Shown in pieces: positions 3,520 to 5,500 of a DNA stretch of 5,500 nt (the stretch's first letter is position 1; every line of letters begins with the position of its first letter). The stretch comes from Fusobacteriales bacterium (GTDB taxonomy: Bacteria > Fusobacteriota > Fusobacteriia > Fusobacteriales > Leptotrichiaceae). The notes under the pieces were generated by a model. It ran no database searches. It was not told the origin of the DNA and saw only the letters and a program-made list of their open reading frames with translations. A program made the position numbers and the translations under genes. The stretch covers positions 1 through 5,500 of the forward strand of contig JAITVW010000224.1 of assembly GCA_031285605.1 (NCBI GenBank). Direction: 5' to 3'.

Positions 3520-5500
3520 TTGGAGGTGGTCATAATACTTAACTTAAAAGAAATTGAAATTTTTAATATTTTTATTTCTTCAGATGAAGTGAATATCAAT
3601 GAATTAGCCGGTAAGTTTTATGTCACAGAAAGGAGTATAAGATATAATATCGAAAAAATAAATCAGGTTTTGGAACTTCTGAATTTTAATACTATACAAA
3701 AAACCAAGAAAGGATGTCTCACATTATCAAAAAATCAAAACCTGAATAAAATACTGGATTTTCTAAAAGAACTGGAAATTTTATCACCTTATGAAAGGAT
3801 GGAAATATTAAAGCTCACACTTGCTTTGGATCCAAACGGGCTTAACATAAACAGGCTTTATAAAAAACTGGAGGTATCCAGAACAACTTTGAAAAAGGAT
3901 TTTGATGAAGTAAAAAGAGAGCTTTCCAAATCAGGACTTTTGGTAGAACAGATAAAGAAAAGCGGTTTTCAGATAAGCGGAGAATACGAGGATATAGAAA
4001 AATTCAGGATTAAGTTTCTTATGAAGTATCTTTGGCTCTATCTGGATAACAGACCGGGAAAATCCTTTGAAAAAATTATACTTAATATGATGAAAGATAT
4101 TTTTAGACTTAACAATCTGGGACTGGTGAAAAAATTTATAAAAAATGTAGCAAAAAATCTGGAAATTATTATATCTGACGAACCATTCGGCATAATAGCC
4201 AGCTATATACTTATAGTAATACTGAATAATAAATACGGAAAGGATAATTTGCAGGAACCTGCTGTGACAGAAGAAAGATTTCTGAAAGAAACAGATGAAT
4301 ATCGGTCAATAATAAAATATATAAGTGAAATTGAAATGACAGAAGAAATAAAATTTAAAAATACCCAAATATTAAAACTGTCGGATTTAGTTTTAGGGAG
4401 TAACTCATTTCATATAGAAAATGATTTTTATGAAAGCTGGATAGAAATAGACCTTTTGGCTAAAAAGCTTATAAATAACATGAATCAGAAGATCGAAGCT
4501 GATATATCAAATGACGAAATACTTTTCAGATGTCTTATACATCATTTGAAACCTACGATTTACAGGATAAAAAAAGGTGTAAGAATAAAAAATCCGATAT
4601 TTGAGAACATGAAAATAAAGAAAGATGATTTTTACTATTATGTAAAGGATGCGGCAAAAGAACTGGAAAAAATGCTGGGACAGGAAATACCCGAAGATGA
4701 GTTATTTCTGCTGATTATACATTTTAAGGCATCTATAGAGAGAAACCGGCCGAAGCATGTAAAAAAAATACTTCTGGTATGCAGTCTGGGATACGGGACA
4801 GCTACATTGCTTGCTCAGAATATAAGAGATACATATGAAGTGGAAATTATGGAAATACTTCCTTATTATGCTTTAAGAGAATCTATAAAGGAGTATAAGG
4901 AAATAGATCTTATAATCACCACTGTGGATATAAAGGAAAGCAAAAAACCAAAAAATGTGCCTGTAGTAAAAATAAATCCGATATTTACTCTGGACGATAT
5001 TAAAATATTAAATGAGTCAAATCTGGAGCAGAGCAACAAAACCATACTGCTTTCTGAAATAATAGACGTAATAGAAAAAGAAACAAGGATTTTGAACAGG
5101 GAAAGGCTTATTGACAGTCTGAATGTGAAGCTTGAGAACAAAATAATAAATGATATAGGGAAGAAAAAGGTAGAAATACTGGAAATTCTCAAGGAAGAGA
5201 ATATTTATCTGAACCAGGAGGTAAAGAACTGGCAGGAAGCCGTTATATTCGGAGGGAAGGTGTTGGAAGCTGAAGGATATATAAGCAGCTCCTATATAGA
5301 CGATATGCTGGAAATGTCAAATAAATACAGTGAATATATTGTGATTTCCGAGGGTGTGGCAATACCGCATTCCAAAAATAAAAGAAATGTATTTAAAACA
5401 GGAATGATGCTTCTTACTTTGAAAAATCCCGTTACATTTCCTGCCGGGCAGTCAGTAGACACATTCTTTATATTTTCGATCTACAAAAAACAGGAACACC
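3520..5500 (+). CDS. MtlR/LicR/BglG-type PTS-regulated transcriptional activator (3' end outside window)
   Basis: Numbered from TTG at 3520, 660 residues are visible without a stop; the family is about 650-700 long, so only the C-terminal tip is missing. Domains in order: HTH_11-like helix-turn-helix (about 8-65, with INELAGKFYVTERSIRYNIE), Mga-like second HTH (about 88-148, LYKKLEVSRTTLKKDFDEVK), a degenerate PRD1 (about 175-295), PRD2 (about 300-408) with His341/His342 (CLIHHLKPTIYR) and His401 (LLIIHFKASIER), an EIIB-like domain (415-497) with Cys421 in VCSLGYGTATLL, and an EIIA-like domain (from about 552) with His617 in GVAIPHS. Two DNA-binding HTHs and both PTS-like domains mark a DNA-binding activator, as for MtlR, ManR or LicR, rather than an RNA-binding antiterminator. 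In the family, phosphorylation of PRD, Cys and His by HPr and EII proteins sets activity. The controlled sugar operon presumably lies to the right; the sugar cannot be told. The first 297 residues contain no His, so PRD1 cannot be His-phosphorylated. Start: TTG 3520 is a conservative choice; the strong RBS points instead to ATA 3535. Confidence 0.88.
   Translation, partial: MEVVIILNLKEIEIFNIFISSDEVNINELAGKFYVTERSIRYNIEKINQVLELLNFNTIQKTKKGCLTLSKNQNLNKILDFLKELEILSPYERMEILKLTLALDPNGLNINRLYKKLEVSRTTLKKDFDEVKRELSKSGLLVEQIKKSGFQISGEYEDIEKFRIKFLMKYLWLYLDNRPGKSFEKIILNMMKDIFRLNNLGLVKKFIKNVAKNLEIIISDEPFGIIASYILIVILNNKYGKDNLQEPAVTEERFLKETDEYRSIIKYISEIEMTEEIKFKNTQILKLSDLVLGSNSFHIENDFYESWIEIDLLAKKLINNMNQKIEADISNDEILFRCLIHHLKPTIYRIKKGVRIKNPIFENMKIKKDDFYYYVKDAAKELEKMLGQEIPEDELFLLIIHFKASIERNRPKHVKKILLVCSLGYGTATLLAQNIRDTYEVEIMEILPYYALRESIKEYKEIDLIITTVDIKESKKPKNVPVVKINPIFTLDDIKILNESNLEQSNKTILLSEIIDVIEKETRILNRERLIDSLNVKLENKIINDIGKKKVEILEILKEENIYLNQEVKNWQEAVIFGGKVLEAEGYISSSYIDDMLEMSNKYSEYIVISEGVAIPHSKNKRNVFKTGMMLLTLKNPVTFPAGQSVDTFFIFSIYKKQEH
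3522..3529 (+). promoter_or_regulatory. Strong Shine-Dalgarno that conflicts with the available start codons
   Basis: GGAGGTGG is the best ribosome-binding match in this part of the window. At the ideal 8-nt distance from GGAGG stands ATA (3535-3537), with another ATA at 3532. The canonical-type starts in frame are TTG (3520) and GTG (3526), which overlap the Shine-Dalgarno itself. Either the gene starts at a non-canonical ATA, or at TTG 3520 using GGGAAG (3505-3510). Confidence 0.55.

Noticed and set aside
3541..3600. Later GTG (3589) as the start of the PTS regulator
   Set aside because: It would remove the first helix of the N-terminal HTH, and no Shine-Dalgarno precedes it.
4866..5192. 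Minus-strand ORF of 108 codons, Ser/Phe/Ile-rich
   Set aside because: It is opposite the EIIB-like and linker regions of the PTS regulator, whose plus-strand frame has clear domain motifs. It is an antisense shadow.
1..5500. A novel defence, CRISPR, retron or phage system
   Set aside because: No direct-repeat array, reverse transcriptase, nuclease, integrase or phage gene is visible. All long frames are explained by export, IS, autotransporter, DUF1622 or PTS-regulator sequences.

Overview
The window is AT-rich, and its codon choice (AGA for Arg, ATA for Ile) suits a low-GC bacterium. It also carries outer-membrane machinery: a TolC-like channel, a periplasmic adaptor and an autotransporter barrel end. 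These sit beside a PTS-linked regulator of the kind common in Firmicutes. Low GC, an outer membrane and sugar-PTS regulation together point to the Fusobacteriota, with a Sebaldella or Leptotrichia relative as the best guess. This is inferred from gene content, not from a database match.

Layout. (1) 3-2091, plus strand: the 3' part of a TolC-family gene overlaps a membrane-fusion (adaptor) gene by 20 nt. This looks like the channel and adaptor of a tripartite export or secretion system; no inner-membrane pump gene is visible. (2) About 2127-2748: a graveyard of broken DNA. It contains the left end and first codons of an IS231/IS4-like element with an RBS-sequestering hairpin, then the 5' part of an IS256-type transposase gene, which runs directly into the last 48 codons of an autotransporter in another frame. 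(3) 2779-2822: a strong stem-loop terminator between convergent genes. (4) 2843-3175, minus strand: an intact small membrane protein of the DUF1622 type. (5) About 3194-3519: a very AT-rich divergent promoter region. (6) 3520-5500, plus strand: a large multidomain MtlR/LicR/BglG-type PTS regulator (HTH, Mga-like HTH, two PRD-like domains, EIIB-like, EIIA-like) that runs off the window end. Its start codon is ambiguous.

Function. The channel and adaptor would form an envelope-spanning conduit. The regulator would sense PTS phosphorylation and activate a sugar operon, presumably beyond the right edge. DUF1622 has no known function and no obvious link to either neighbour. I see no tRNA, rRNA, CRISPR array or clearly new multi-gene system. 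The most unusual material is the IS/autotransporter junction, the regulator's start and histidine-free first half, and the atypical insertions in the export proteins.
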